DNA from: Argyresthia goedartella
Lineage: Eukaryota > Arthropoda > Insecta > Lepidoptera > Argyresthiidae
DNA length: 64,000 nt
Assembly (NCBI GenBank): GCA_949825045.1
Contig: OX463818.1
Span: 34,364,906-34,428,905, forward strand
Reading direction: 5' to 3'
Shown in pieces: positions 54,184 to 64,000 of the stretch; position 1 is the first letter of the stretch; every line of letters begins with the position of its first letter. The notes under the pieces were generated by a model. That model was given only the letters and a program-made list of their open reading frames with translations. It was not told the DNA's origin and searched no databases. A program made the translations under genes and the position numbers.

Positions 54184-55722
54184 CTGCTGTTTTATTACTT
54201 TTGTTATTATTTGATACTACAGAGTTCGCAGATTTGTCTTTGTCTGATATATTTATGTTACTTGTTGATGTGTCGTTATTTTCATTCAAGTCTGCATCCG
54301 TCTGTGTACACCTGTCTATCTGTTCTTTGGAAGCCCGCAGTTGATTGGAAACGTGTCGTTGATTAAGCATGTTCTGATACTTATCTCTTTCGGCGGCATA
54401 GTCTTTTTGCAACAGCATTCTTAATAGTGATCTGCTAAGGTTTCTTGTAAAAGTATGTTTTGTGGATTGAAATCTTCCGTAGTTCATATCAAGGAACGAG
54501 ACGTTGTTGTATTGTTTGCAGATCAGTCTAAGTTCGTAGTTTAATTTGGATTCCTGTAAATTCTTATTGTATGGAATCTCACACACAATGATATTTAAAT
54601 TCTTGTTAGAATGCAGCCATACTATCATGCTTGACGTAAATTCAAACGGGTTTACTTCATTTATACCACCCATCAGTATCACGTAATCTTGATCAGTTAG
54701 TGTTGATATTTCTGCTCTCTCTGCTGTATTTATGTCGCTAAGTCTAGCTCCGGCCTTCCAGAAACATGTCACTAAGAATTTAGGTCCTACTAGGGTCTGA
54801 AGCGCATTTCTCATCCCTCCACTTTGTTGGTCGCCAATTATTATAATTTTCCTCTTACGTTTTGGTATTTTTGCGTCGACCTTAGTCTCATTGTTTGCTT
54901 GTGTTGTTTTGTCTTTCTCACTTTGTTTTGTTTCTTGGGGTTTATTTGCTTCCATATATAAGTCCAATGTACGTTCTTCTTGCTGTATGATTTCATTATT
55001 TGTCTTTCCAATCTGAGTTGTTATTTTTCCCTTGTTGTTGGCCTCATCGTTTGTTTTCGTAGTTGTTTCAGCGCTTGCTTTCAGTGTGTTCTTGACGTTA
55101 GGATCCAGCGAGGGTCCAGGGCTAGTCTCCACCATGGTTTCGATAATCGCTTCTGTAATTTTCTCCGTATTTGTATTGAATTCTTGGTCATTTATTGGTT
55201 GATCTGGATGTATGTCTTCATTCCGTTCTTTTGTTTGACTGTTATCATTGTGTTCTTTTTTGTTTTCGTTAATGATCTTTGATACATCGTCGTCATTGTC
55301 TTGTATTGAACTGTTTTGATTTGAATCTCTTGATAAAAAGATCAGTTTTTTGTTTATATTTGAGTCCAACAGTGCCTTTCTGGGCTTTTTTCTTCGTCTT
55401 GCTGTTATTGGTGTCATAATTGTTTCAGAAAATTTAAATGCTTTGTATACTTCGATTAATTTATTAGATTTTCTATTTCACTTTTCAGTTTCATATTTTC
55501 AGTTAGCAGGTTTTCAATCTCCTGTTCTGCTGAATGTAAATCATTTTTTATTTTTTGTATTTCTTCTTGTGATATTACATTTTGACTGATATCACACGAT
55601 GTGTTGGGTAGGCTCTGGCTTGTAGTTTCGAATAGGGATGAGTTTGGTTCATCACCATACGAGTTTCTCCGGTATCGGGATCTAATAGTAACGAAGTCGG
55701 TTTGATCCATATTGGTCGACAA
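54131..55722 (-). pseudogene. LINE-B ORF1: coiled coil plus SGNH-like domain
   Basis: The N-terminal piece (55456-55722) ends in a coiled coil (EEIQKIKNDLHSAEQEIENL). The remaining frame (from 55417 down) has a long polar Asn/Glu/Lys-rich linker and then KRKIIIIGDQQSGGMRNALQ, a G-D-x-x block I of SGNH hydrolases, YVILMGGINEVNPFEF (block III-like GGxNE) and NVSFLDMNYGRFQSTKH. A frameshift near 55465 separates the two pieces. Esterase-like ORF1 proteins are known in CR1-group LINEs; whether this one is catalytic is not shown. Confidence 0.8.
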
Positions 55723-56300
55723 TGTAAGATTGCATGCAGTGAAACAAAACGCAATCTTCGTTTGGTGAGTTCCACCACTCGTTGGTTAGACTTTGAAACG
55801 CACCTTTAAGTCCGTCAAGTTTGTAGCCGTCCGCAAATGTCACATAACTTGTTTACGATAATAAATAACCGTTAGAATACATATGATGAAAATTATAGGT
55901 TATGTTTTCTTAGAAGTCTTTTAGGGAGTGCAGTATTGAGTAATATTATTGGCACACGTAGACTAACCTTCAAAACGTATTCTTGCTGTGATTTCTTTGT
56001 GTATTGTCACTGTATTTGTAAATTATTTCGGTTGGTCGTTATGACAGGAAATTCATATTTTATTGCTTCACTGTTGCTTGAATGGTGTGGATAACAATTT
56101 TTCACTGAGTTTAACACTTCTCCTTTGGTAGTGAGTGATATTCTTGTATTTCTAGCCACTTCTATAGTTTTATTTAAGCAAATATTACAGAGCTGATGTT
56201 GACAAGCTGCAGCGTAATGAATGCTTATATCATATAGCCTTACTCAGCTATGCAGCTCAACTTACTTAGCAGCGCCATGGGACTCAATTCTATTTTTTGT

Positions 56301-56895
56301 AATTGTAAGTGGAAAGGTTTGTTGTAAATGGGTCCTATGGTTTATTATTGCTATTTTATATTTTTCTTATGCATATTATATTCAATAAAAGTGAAATTAT
56401 CTTCTAAGCCATCTAAGAAGGTAATTAAGTGCATGTAATACTCCCTATCTAGAGTCTAGCTAAACCAATGAATCACTAATGATGATATAAAAATAAATAC
56501 CTATAACGTAACGTGTTTGTGTTATAATACTGTTCAAAATGTTGGTACCTACGATTAGTAGTGAGGTAAGGTGAGGTTCTCCCATAGAATCGTAAGTCTC
56601 CATAATATCAGGCTATGTCGAAGGTTCGGACAGTGAAAAAGTGTCCAAACTTCTACCTCACAGCTCGAAATTTTTACAAATCCCGATAATAGAAGAAGGG
56701 GGAATAAAACCAAAAATTCCAATAGTCTTAACAGCTAGAATGTAGTGTTTATTCGTACCTACAAGAACTATACTCATTACTACAAAACTATTGTATAACA
56801 GAAAAGTAATGAAAATTAATGATTTTTTCGCATTACGCCCTCGTAACCGTAGCGAAACTGCCAAGCTACTCGTACATATTTTGACTAAGGTATAG
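56301..56895. other. No gene seen
   Basis: Spacer between LINE-B and the minisatellite. A short minus-strand ORF at 56658-56864 has no known features. Confidence 0.3.
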
Positions 56896-57345
56896 AGTTT
56901 GTAAAGTTAGGGCTTGTAGAGTTAGGGCTTTTAGAGTTAGGGCTTGTAGAGTTAGGGCGTGTAGAGTTAGGGCTTGTAGAGTTAGGGCTTGTAGAGTTAG
57001 GGCTTGTAGATTTAGGGCTTGTAGAGTTAGGGCTTGTAGAGTTAGGGCTTGTAGAGTTAGGGCTTGTAGAGTTAGGGCTTGTAGAGTTAGGGCGTGTAGA
57101 ATTAGGGCTTGTAGAGTTAGGGCGTGTAGAGTTAGGGCTTGTAGAGTTAGGGCTTGTAGAGTTAGGGCTTGTAGAGTTAGGGCTTGTAGAGTTAGGGCTT
57201 GTAGATTTAGGGCTTGTAGAGTTAGGGCTTGTAGAGTTATGGCTTGTAGAGTTAGGGCTTGTAGAGTTAGGGCTTGTAGTGTTAGGGCTTGTAGCGTTAG
57301 GGCTTGTAGAGTTAGGGCTTGCAGAGTTAGGGTTTGTAGAGTTAG
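56896..57345. repeat. 15 bp minisatellite, about 30 copies
   Basis: The unit GTTAGGGCTTGTAGA is repeated in perfect register (four copies per 60 bases), with scattered single changes such as GGGCGTG, GATTTAG and GTTATGG. It contains TTAGGG but is not the (TTAGG)n insect telomere repeat. No coding frame is meaningful. Confidence 0.95.
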
Positions 57346-57475
57346 AAGCTTGGCCTCTACATGAGATCTAATAACTTTTTGACAGTACGAGCCATATGGT
57401 CTCGTCTTGGCAACAGTTTAGATGAAAGTGGTTTTGGTGGGATAACACTTTGAATATTTGTAGTTTGTATTCAGG

Positions 57476-57612
57476 GTTCCGTACCCGCAGGGTGCCAAAC
57501 GCGACCCTATTACTAAACCTCCGCTGTCCATCTGTCCGTCCGTCCGTCAGCGGCCTGTATGTCATGAACCGTAATCGGTAAAGAGTTAAAATTTTCACAG
57601 AATGTATATTTC
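57476..57612 (-). repeat. Interspersed repeat D, 3' part, minus
   Basis: AGGGTTCCGTACCCGCAGGG, CCCTATTACTAAACCTCCG and CTGTCCGTCCGTCCGTC are the reverse complement of the 3' end of repeat D. The first part of the repeat is missing. Confidence 0.75.
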
Positions 57613-57659
57613 TGAAATGTAAACTGTGTGAACAACACGAGATTTTATAAGTTAAAGAA

Positions 57660-58010
57660 CTCAAAAAATTCAAAATTCAAAACATTTATCGCAAGTAGGC
57701 AAAGTAATGCACTATTACAAGTCAAACACTTACTTAAGTCTCATATACATGGAAAAAAATAAATCAAATATGATCAACTAAACTAATGAGTACATAACTG
57801 ACTATGGTTTGAGTTTGAAAAAGAAAATTTCCACTTCAAGTGGTGATTCATGGCTGAATCTCGCACAGGCACAAGAAACTCTATTAACTCTACCAGTGCT
57901 TCGGAAATACGCCCGTCAGAGAAGATAGCACCAAGAAACTCTACGAGGACGTCATTTTTTAAATTTTCGTCATATATTTTTTTAATACACAATGTACGAT
58001 ATAAAAATTA
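57660..58010 (-). repeat. Probable LINE 3' UTR fragment
   Basis: AATTCAAAATTCAAAACATTT at the left end looks like an A/T-rich LINE tail. The sequence GCACAAGAAACTCTATTAAC and GAAACTCTACGAGGACGTC resembles the common 3' UTR of minus-strand lepidopteran LINEs. A 69-codon minus-strand ORF there is not supported as a gene. Confidence 0.35.
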
Positions 58011-58149
58011 TCTAATCTAATGACAAAATATTACAACATCGTATCTATACAGGGGTCCCCATACAAGAGAAGTGTTTTAAAACCCCCCGCGATATAAGAA
58101 ACCATATCATGACTGAAATACGATCGAAGATTTCGCGGCTCATCTCATG

Positions 58150-58222
58150 GTTGTGGTGGCGTAATTGGTTTGATGTCGGTTGGGCAATCTTTTAGTTTTG
58201 GATTCGAATCCACGTTCTGATA
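58150..58222 (+). repeat. tRNA-like SINE head or tRNA pseudogene
   Basis: TGGCGTAATTGG (box A, 58157-58168) and GGATTCGAATCC (box B, 58200-58211) are spaced as in a pol III internal promoter. The cloverleaf does not close well, so a working tRNA is unlikely. Confidence 0.55.
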
Positions 58223-58847
58223 TATAATAAATTTGTTTTTGTTATTTTAATTCAAGTGCTTAAGTTTTCTTGTACGATATTACGAAATCCTTCGTGTACG
58301 AGTCCGACCAGCAATGGTCATATTTTTTTTTATTTTACGGGTTTGGCAATTTTTATTACAGAAGCATCAGCTACGACTAGACAAGAAACAAATTGACCTA
58401 CATTGCATGCAGTATGCAGCAGAGTAGGGCTCGATGCAATATCGCGGAAAGGCAATCAACTGCCTAGACAGTATTGCCATAGTGCGGGAAATTCGCGCCA
58501 AAAGCGAAAGTTAGATATATTTTGAACTTCCGTAATATATAATGGACTCAATGTTGTGAAAACAGGGCTGCTTATTTCATCGGAGAGATCTTTGAAGAGA
58601 CGAGTTCTGATCTGTGGGATTTCTTATAAAAAATATATAATGTTAACAAAAAGGTTAACGAAAGTAACTTAATGACATAGTAACATTGCGGTTAAACCAG
58701 CTAAAGCATTTGTTTCAGTGTGTATCTATAGCTATTATTAGGTATCTCTTTAATTCTATATTTTAAAGTATTTATTTGATAGTTGTTGAAACTAAAAACA
58801 ATTGTTACTTGTGGCTCCACACTATACTAGGGAAAGACTGCATTGTA
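58223..58847. other. No gene seen
   Basis: Unassigned AT-rich spacer. Confidence 0.3.
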
Positions 58848-58909
58848 CACCACCACCACCACCACCACCACCACCACCACCACCACCACCACCACCACCA
58901 CCACCACCA
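58848..58909. repeat. (CAC)n microsatellite
   Basis: About 20 uninterrupted CAC units. It would read as poly-Pro, poly-His or poly-Thr; the plus-strand ORF with a proline run is an artefact. Confidence 0.95.
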
Positions 58910-59248
58910 ACGATACTAACACTAAACACTATAAAATATACTATACACTATAACATACATATAACCCAACATTTATTTATTATCCACATTGCCTTTTCCC
59001 CTGCATAGAGTTTTCATTGTAAATGACGTATTTTTTGACTGTACATGGCTAAACAGATTTAAGTTTTTCGTTGCTTAGTTTCAAGTTCTTAGTTTTATAA
59101 AATGGAGTGAGCTGAAAACCAGCGTTACGTTTAGCTGCTACACGTAACACATGCTGGGCTCAAGCAATTTTGTCATAAACTACATCGTAACATTATTATT
59201 ATGTTTTAACTTTTTATTGTATGTTTATGTTTATGACAAATAAATTTA
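58910..59248. other. No gene seen
   Basis: AT-rich spacer between two microsatellites. It may be a retroposon 3' UTR ending in the TTTC run. Confidence 0.3.
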
Positions 59249-59278
59249 TTTTCTTTCTTTCTTTCTTTCTTTCTTTCT
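59249..59278. repeat. (TTTC)n microsatellite
   Basis: Seven units of TTTC after GACAAATAAATTTA, compatible with a retroposon tail. Confidence 0.85.
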
Positions 59279-59299
59279 CGTCTTGAAATTTTTAAAATT

Positions 59300-59430
59300 G
59301 ACCGAGCGATCGAAGCGTCCAGTTTCGAGATTGGCCAAAAATAACTTTGTCCGTATGTCTGTTCTCGCCTACAGGTCGCATTTTCCAACCGATCTTGACG
59401 AAAATTGGCACACAAGTTACTTGATTTAAT
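59300..59430 (+). repeat. Diverged fragment related to repeat E
   Basis: GACCGAGCGATCGAAGCGTC and CTACAGGTCGCATTTTCCA, AACCGATCTTGACGAAAATT parallel the middle of repeat E (30420-30570). Clearly related but distant. Confidence 0.5.
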
Positions 59431-59693
59431 GAATAATTTGAGTCGTTCGCAATTTTTGATTGGGCGGGAAATAGTGGGCAAAAGGGGGAAGCTTGCTGTA
59501 GGGTTATTTATCGACGGGTTTCAATCAAATTTAAGAGGCACACGGTACACAAGATGCTGGAAAAAATAATCCAAAAGAAGAGATTGGAGGGGGGGAAAGG
59601 GAGGGAGTTTTCTGTAGCATTAAATATGGATGTTTTTTTTTTTTTATTAAAGCAAGGTCTACTGTTCTCACAGAGCCACTTATGTTACGTTTT

Positions 59694-59935
59694 AGCTCCG
59701 TGGTCTAATGGGTTTCACGCTTGCTTCTCACAAAGGAGATGAAGGTTCCATTCCTGACCGTGTACCAATAAGATAATTAATTTATCTTAAGCACATTACA
59801 CGGACGTTCTCACGGCGATGGAAAACGTCGTGAGAAAACCTTCATTACTCCATGGCTGCGGCGATGGGCAAAGTGGGCACAGTTGTGCCTCTGCCACCCC
59901 GTAAGGGAAAATGCGTGACGCTACGTTATGTTATG
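59694..59935 (+). repeat. SINE-A, second full copy
   Basis: AGCTCCGTGGTCTAATGGGT through box B-like GGTTCCATTCC, TAATTTATCTTAAGCACATT, GGCGATGGAAAACGTCGTGA and GCCACCCCGTAAGGG. It lacks about 40 bp present in the 49 kb copy after GATGGGC. Confidence 0.85.
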
Positions 59936-60261
59936 TTACTTATGTTACAAACATGGTTAGCTTAGTTATACAAAAACGGGTGAATATGCGCATAAATTTT
60001 GGAATCGATTCTAAGATAAATCGGAAAAGTGTTCTGGCAACACCGAGCCAGTGGCTGGGTGCCAATTCGAATGCTCCCCGATGCCAATAGCCAATCACGT
60101 ACACTTCGATTCCACAAACGCGTTTGTTTGATGAACATAGAAAGGACAGGATGGTTGCTATGCATTCAAAGCAGAATATCAAATATGTGCTGTTGATACA
60201 GAAATAAAACCATCAGGAGTCCCGAATAAATATCAAACGTAAAAAACATAAACATGTTCAT
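59936..60261. other. No gene seen
   Basis: Overlapping minus-strand ORFs at 59940-60182 have no recognisable features. Otherwise unassigned. Confidence 0.3.
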
Positions 60262-60560
60262 ACATTGATTCGGCTTATGTTTAAACGATTACCAAAAACT
60301 CACCTATTTTACTACCAATTAATTTGAAATGACTGCCAGAATGGATAAATGTCCACCAAATTGTGTTTGGATAAATGATCACCAAATTTCTTTTTATGTT
60401 TTGTGTACTTAAGTTTATGTTTAAGTATTTTTTGTTGTTCTTACAGGTTCAACCGCTAGCTACCGCAGTATTTTGCCCTGATATTTTTTGCAACTTTTGG
60501 TGTTCATTTATCCATTTTGGGTAGGAAAAAAATATTTTGGTGATCATTATATTTGTTGCC
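60262..60560 (+). repeat. Interspersed repeat F, copy 2
   Basis: Matches 8885-9245 except for the missing GC-rich block after TTCTTACAGGTTCAACC. Includes AATGACTGCCAGAATGGATA and TTTTGGTGATCATTATATTT. Confidence 0.7.
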
Positions 60561-60567
60561 CATTGAT

Positions 60568-60745
60568 TCTGTCCCCACACTAGGATAGGATACCCTGTGT
60601 CGTGGGAACCAGAAACGACGTCGTCACACACAAGTGTATAAACATCCACGAACTGGTGTTTTTTCCCCTTCTTTCTCCCCGGCCGGGATTCGAACCCGAG
60701 ACCACTCGCTTAGGAGTCAGATCCTCGAGCCGCAACACCATAGAG
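60568..60745 (-). repeat. SINE-C, minus copy with good tRNA-like head
   Basis: On the minus strand the head carries CTCGGGTTCGAATCCC (box B, 60685-60700). The body has TCGTGGGAACCAGAAACGAC and GTGTATAAACATCCACGAAC (as read on the plus strand). It adjoins repeat F copy 2. Confidence 0.75.
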
Positions 60746-60971
60746 GTCATCTTGTCATGAATTGCACATTAGTTGCAAGCTTTGCGAGTTCCATAGCAAA
60801 TTCCTAGAGTGCCAGTCCAACGTTGGCATTAGCAGTCTAAGCTTGCTCAATGCCTTATCAGCGCACTAAAAACTCTAAATCTAAATTAGTTGCATTACAA
60901 TAGCAGTTTAAATGCAAGGATTAGGTGAATCATGCGAACGATTTCAATAAATAAATAAGGCTGGTTTTCAA

Positions 60972-61110
60972 TATAAAAATTATAATAATAATACCTTGGA
61001 CACTGTTTACACACATTGATCTAGCCCCGAACAAGGATTCCCTGTATCTTGGGTACTAGACAACGATACACATACTTATATAGGTAAATATTATACTTAG
61101 ATAGATAAAC
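60972..61110 (-). repeat. SINE-B, minus copy, head missing
   Basis: AATAATACCTTGGACACTGT, ACACACATTGATCTAGCCCC, GTATCTTGGGTACTAGACAA and ATAGATAAACAACCATGACT match the 7788-7965 copy and the complement of 11684-11925. Confidence 0.75.
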
Positions 61111-61131
61111 AACCATGACTAGGGTTTTGGT

Positions 61132-61530
61132 ATGTTTTTGCATTATGACGTTAAGCAACAAGTGACAAATAATTGTTGTCCTAATAGTTCCTTTGAGGAT
61201 ATTATAAAAAAGATAGCTGTAGGGAAATTTGATGAACATACTACCATTGTTATTATGGTAGGAAACCACTCACACATTAGTTGGAGTGCATTAGATACCG
61301 GTATAGATGTACTGCTCAATTTATATAATAAGACGAAGTGCAAGTTTATTCTATGTAACTTTCCTTATTGTGCTAATTTATCGGGGAAACAAAATAAAAG
61401 TGTACATAGAATGAACATGCATCTATACAATATAACGTGTCATCATAGTGATACTATTTTATATTTCGAAATGAATAATTTAATTCATAACTTTACTTTG
61501 ACTCAGGATACTATTGTACCTGTCTCATAA
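61132..61530 (+). pseudogene. LINE-C ORF1 fragment, SGNH-like
   Basis: 132 codons: IVIMVGNHSHISWSALDTG corresponds to the block III region of the SGNH-like ORF1 in LINE-B, and KCKFILCNFPYCANLSG to the following strand and loop; HRMNMHLYNITCHHSDTILY continues. The coiled coil and block I lie upstream and are missing. The 5' truncation coincides with a SINE-B copy. Related to, but different from, LINE-A and LINE-B. Confidence 0.6.
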
Positions 61531-61715
61531 AACAAAAAAACGAGTAGCTACATTGTTAGCGTATAATATATGCGACGCAGTTGTAAATACTATAACGCAG
61601 TCGCCTTCAGTTTTAATTAGTATTAGTACTAATAGTAGTGTTTTAAACTACTTCGACAAAAGAGGACCCCTCAAAACATAAGAAAATTTTAAAGCAGGGG
61701 TTTTCTGGCAATCAA

Positions 61716-61928
61716 ATGAAAAATACTAGGACAAAGGATAAGCCCCAATTAAATATTTCCCATCAAAACATCCAGGGGCTACCTGGCAAAGAACTTGTAT
61801 TAGAATTATTTTTTAATTATTCAGACACCGATGTTCTTTGTATTACAGAACACTGGTTAAAAGAAAATATGATGTCTTTTAACATAAATAATTACAAAAT
61901 TGTCAGTTGTTACAATAGAAAGACTGCT
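61716..61928 (+). pseudogene. LINE-C endonuclease N-terminus, interrupted
   Basis: LNISHQNIQGLPGKELVLEL and DVLCITEHWLKENMMS are the first two APE endonuclease motifs. The frame is cut at about 61928, where the tail of LINE-D begins. The remaining endonuclease and RT are beyond the window or lost. Confidence 0.8.
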
Positions 61929-64000
61929 CAAATCAAATCAAATCAAAAATCATTTATTTCCATAGGATGTTGTTACATCACTTAGATCCGTCATCACATT
62001 TTTTTGGGTGAGTTCACTAACACAATGGCGGAATCTGTGGAGAAGAGCTCACCGAAGAAACTCCACAGTCGTCGCATCTTTTGCGTTTCCTTTTTTAAAT
62101 AAAATATTGTCAAATTACAAAATGAATGCTAATTATATATCGAAACAGCCTGTTACTCAAACAATCTATTCCCATGGACATCTGTCCTCTAGGTAATCAG
62201 ATATCCTATAGTAACCTTTTTTACACAATTTCTGTTTTATTATTATTTTAAACTTGTCTAAAGGTAAGTTTTTTATATCAGTAGGGACCATATTGTAATA
62301 GCGTATACAATTGCCTTCAAAATAATTACTAATTTAATGTAGTCGGCTTACATAAGCAACCAACTTGTCTTTATTTCTAGTATTAAAATTGTGTATATCA
62401 CTGTACTTCTGAAAATTAGTTATATTTCTTTTTACATACACAAGATTGTCATAGATATATTGAGACACAAATGTCAGAATATTGATTTCTTTAAACTTTT
62501 CCCTCAGTGACACTCTAGGCCCTAATCTATAAATTGCACGAACAGCCCGTTTCTGCAGAATAAATATACTATTAGCATTCGCAGCGTGACCCCACAATAA
62601 AATACCATAGGTCATTAGACTATGAAAGTAACTAAAGTAGACTAGTCTAGCGGTGTCTACGTCGGTAAGAGCTCTAATTTTTTTAACTGCGAACGCTGCC
62701 GAACTCAGTCTGTTCGACAATTTATTTATATGAGGATCCCATTGTAGTTTGGCGTCTAAAGTAATGCCCAAAAAGACAGTCGACTGCACAAGGTCCAATC
62801 TCTGTCCTTTTATAAATATGTCTGTAGTTACCGGGTTCACATTGGGTAACACGAATTTAATACATTTAGTTTTCTTTTCATTAAGTAATAAATTGTTAAC
62901 AGTAAACCAGTTCACTATACTAGAGATAGCATTGTTTACCTCGTCATAATTTGATTGCTGTCTTTTAACTTTAAATATCAAAGAAGTATCATCGGCAAAC
63001 AATACTAAACCATGTTTTGCTTTAACAAGGTAAGGTAAATAATTAATATATACTAAAAACAAGAAAGGACCAAGAATTGAACCTTGCGGTACGCCCATAC
63101 TTATTGAAGACCCAGGTGATCTTTTCCCATTAACATCGACCATCTGAACCCTATCTGTTAGATATGACTCCAGAAGGCCAAGTGCCTGATCTTTTACACC
63201 ATAATGGCGTAACTTCCTGACAAGAGTGTCATGATGGACGCAATCAAAAGCCTTGGATAGATCGCAGAAGACACCTATTGCATCCATTGCGTCTTCCCAG
63301 GCATCAAAAATATTGTCGATTAGTTCAACACCAGCATCGGCTGTTGAACGACCCTTTGTGAAACCAAACTGAGCAATATGAATTAAATTATTGAGATAAA
63401 AATGACTTTGCAATTGATTAAGTATGAGTTTTTCAAATATTTTGCTAAGCGTTGGTAGTATCGATATGGGTCTTAAATTGGTGGGGTCTTATGTACTACC
63501 AGCTTTGAATAAAGGTATAACTTTACTTAGTTTCATCAAGTCAGGAAACACACCATTATCTATACATTGATTAAATATACAAAAAAGGTGAGGTGCAAAA
63601 CAATCTACAATGAAACTAATAATTTTTACTGATAGACCATGGGCGTCAGCTGTCTTTTTCATTTCCAGGGATTTAAACGCTTTTACAATATCTTCATTAT
63701 TTACGTGCCTAAATTTAAAATCTGTTTTACATTCCTCAAAGTTTTGTTTAAGTATAGATTCAGCAGCAGCGGGAGATGAATTTAAAGACTTGGTTGTTGA
63801 AACTGGAATGTCCGTAAAGAAATTTTCGAAAGCTTTTGCTACTTCTAGGTCTGTAATTAGCAATTGATTATCTATCTTAAGCTTGAAGTTATTATGTGTA
63901 GCTTTGGCCTTTCCAGTCTCTCTGTTTATAATTTGCCAAGTCGTTTTCATTACATTGCTACTAGATTCAATTTTGTTTTTAATGAAATTAGATTTAGCTA
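61929..64000 (-). mobile_element. LINE-D, inserted in LINE-C, continues past the window
   Basis: The element-orientation 3' tail is (TGATT)n at 61929-61948, followed by a 3' UTR and the ORF2 frame to the window edge. It has inserted in opposite orientation into LINE-C. The full 5' part lies outside. Confidence 0.85.
62166..64000 (-). pseudogene. LINE-D ORF2, reverse transcriptase
   Basis: One frame from the window edge to a TAG at 62166-62168, with two in-frame stops: TAA at 63489-63491 and TAA at 62334-62336. It includes SLEMKKTADAHGLSVKIISF, PTNLRPISILPTLSKIFEKL, AIGVFCDLSKAFDCVHHDTL, ISMGVPQGSILGPFLFLVYI, VLFADDTSLIFK and TVFLGITLDAKLQWDPHI. The C-terminus KGYYRISDYLEDRCPWE is beyond the second stop. 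Catalytic FADD is intact. With only two point lesions it is a young, recently inactive copy. Confidence 0.9.

Larger units (their letters stand above)
50979..56300 (-). mobile_element. LINE-B, nearly complete non-LTR retrotransposon
   Basis: The 3' end (left) is a (TGATTTC)n tail in element orientation (50979-51010). It is followed by 3' UTR, ORF2, ORF1 and a 5' UTR reaching about 56300. ORF2 has one frameshift near 52640 and ORF1 one near 55465; otherwise both are open. It belongs to the same group as LINE-A (same ORF1/ORF2 overlap, similar endonuclease and linker) but is well diverged from it. The 5' edge is approximate. Confidence 0.85.

Noticed and set aside
56896..57345. CRISPR-like array
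   Set aside because: The 15 bp units are directly adjacent with no spacers, in eukaryotic DNA; it is a minisatellite.
56896..57345. Interstitial telomere repeat
   Set aside because: The period is 15, not the pure (TTAGG)n of insects, so only a resemblance is reported.
58802..59008. Proline-run protein
   Set aside because: Entirely due to the (CAC)n microsatellite, with no supporting context.

Overview
This is eukaryotic, AT-rich, insect nuclear DNA, most likely from a moth or butterfly. The evidence is the mix of repeats: tRNA-derived SINEs with lepidopteran-type bodies, LINE 3' ends closing in short repeats such as (TTGACTC)n and (TGATT)n, an OTU-bearing Helitron, and a BEL/Pao retrotransposon with an envelope gene. 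No species can be named from the sequence. No bacterial operons, CRISPR arrays or confident functional tRNA/rRNA genes are present. The window is almost entirely mobile DNA in layers of different age. The only reasonable host gene is a small intronless secreted-peptide gene at 50540-50791 (minus strand); a possible terminal exon lies at about 10444-10590 (minus).

Layout. 1-13.3 kb: two decayed LINEs (minus), SINEs, several MITEs and an interrupted LINE 3' end. 14.1-20.0 kb: a 5.9 kb Helitron (coding strand minus) whose termini (TC...CTAG, A/T target) can be placed to the base. It carries an OTU peptidase ORF, a broken Rep-helicase and a 4 x 146 bp tandem array at its 5' end, and appears to sit inside an older SINE. 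21.4-29.85 kb: a complete BEL/Pao retrotransposon (minus) with two 213 bp LTRs identical by eye, a 5 bp target duplication, a tRNA-Tyr-type primer site, a repetitive leader and one uninterrupted 2475-codon gag-protease-RT-RNaseH-integrase-envelope frame. It is the youngest and most complete element here. 30-37 kb: interspersed repeats, a Tc1/mariner-type MITE with a 60 bp palindrome, and LINE remnants.

37.1-39.7 kb: the 3' part of a Ty3/Gypsy element (integrase, polypurine tract, about 1.2 kb LTR with a TATA box), which truncates a LINE at 39.7-43.1 kb. 43.2-50.5 kb: LINE remnants, SINEs and MITEs. 51-56.3 kb: a nearly complete LINE (minus) with a coiled-coil/SGNH-like ORF1 overlapping an endonuclease-RT ORF2. 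56.9-57.35 kb: about 30 copies of a 15 bp minisatellite. 57.4-61.1 kb: repeats and microsatellites. 61.1-64 kb: a plus-strand LINE interrupted by a minus-strand LINE that runs off the window.

How the parts relate. LINEs with reverse transcriptase probably mobilised the SINEs that share their tails; this is inference, because no SINE/LINE tail pair was aligned. Nesting gives a relative age order: SINE then Helitron, LINE then Gypsy LTR, LINE then LINE, and LINE 3' end then interspersed repeat. All coordinates, repeat matches and reading-frame breaks were read by eye.
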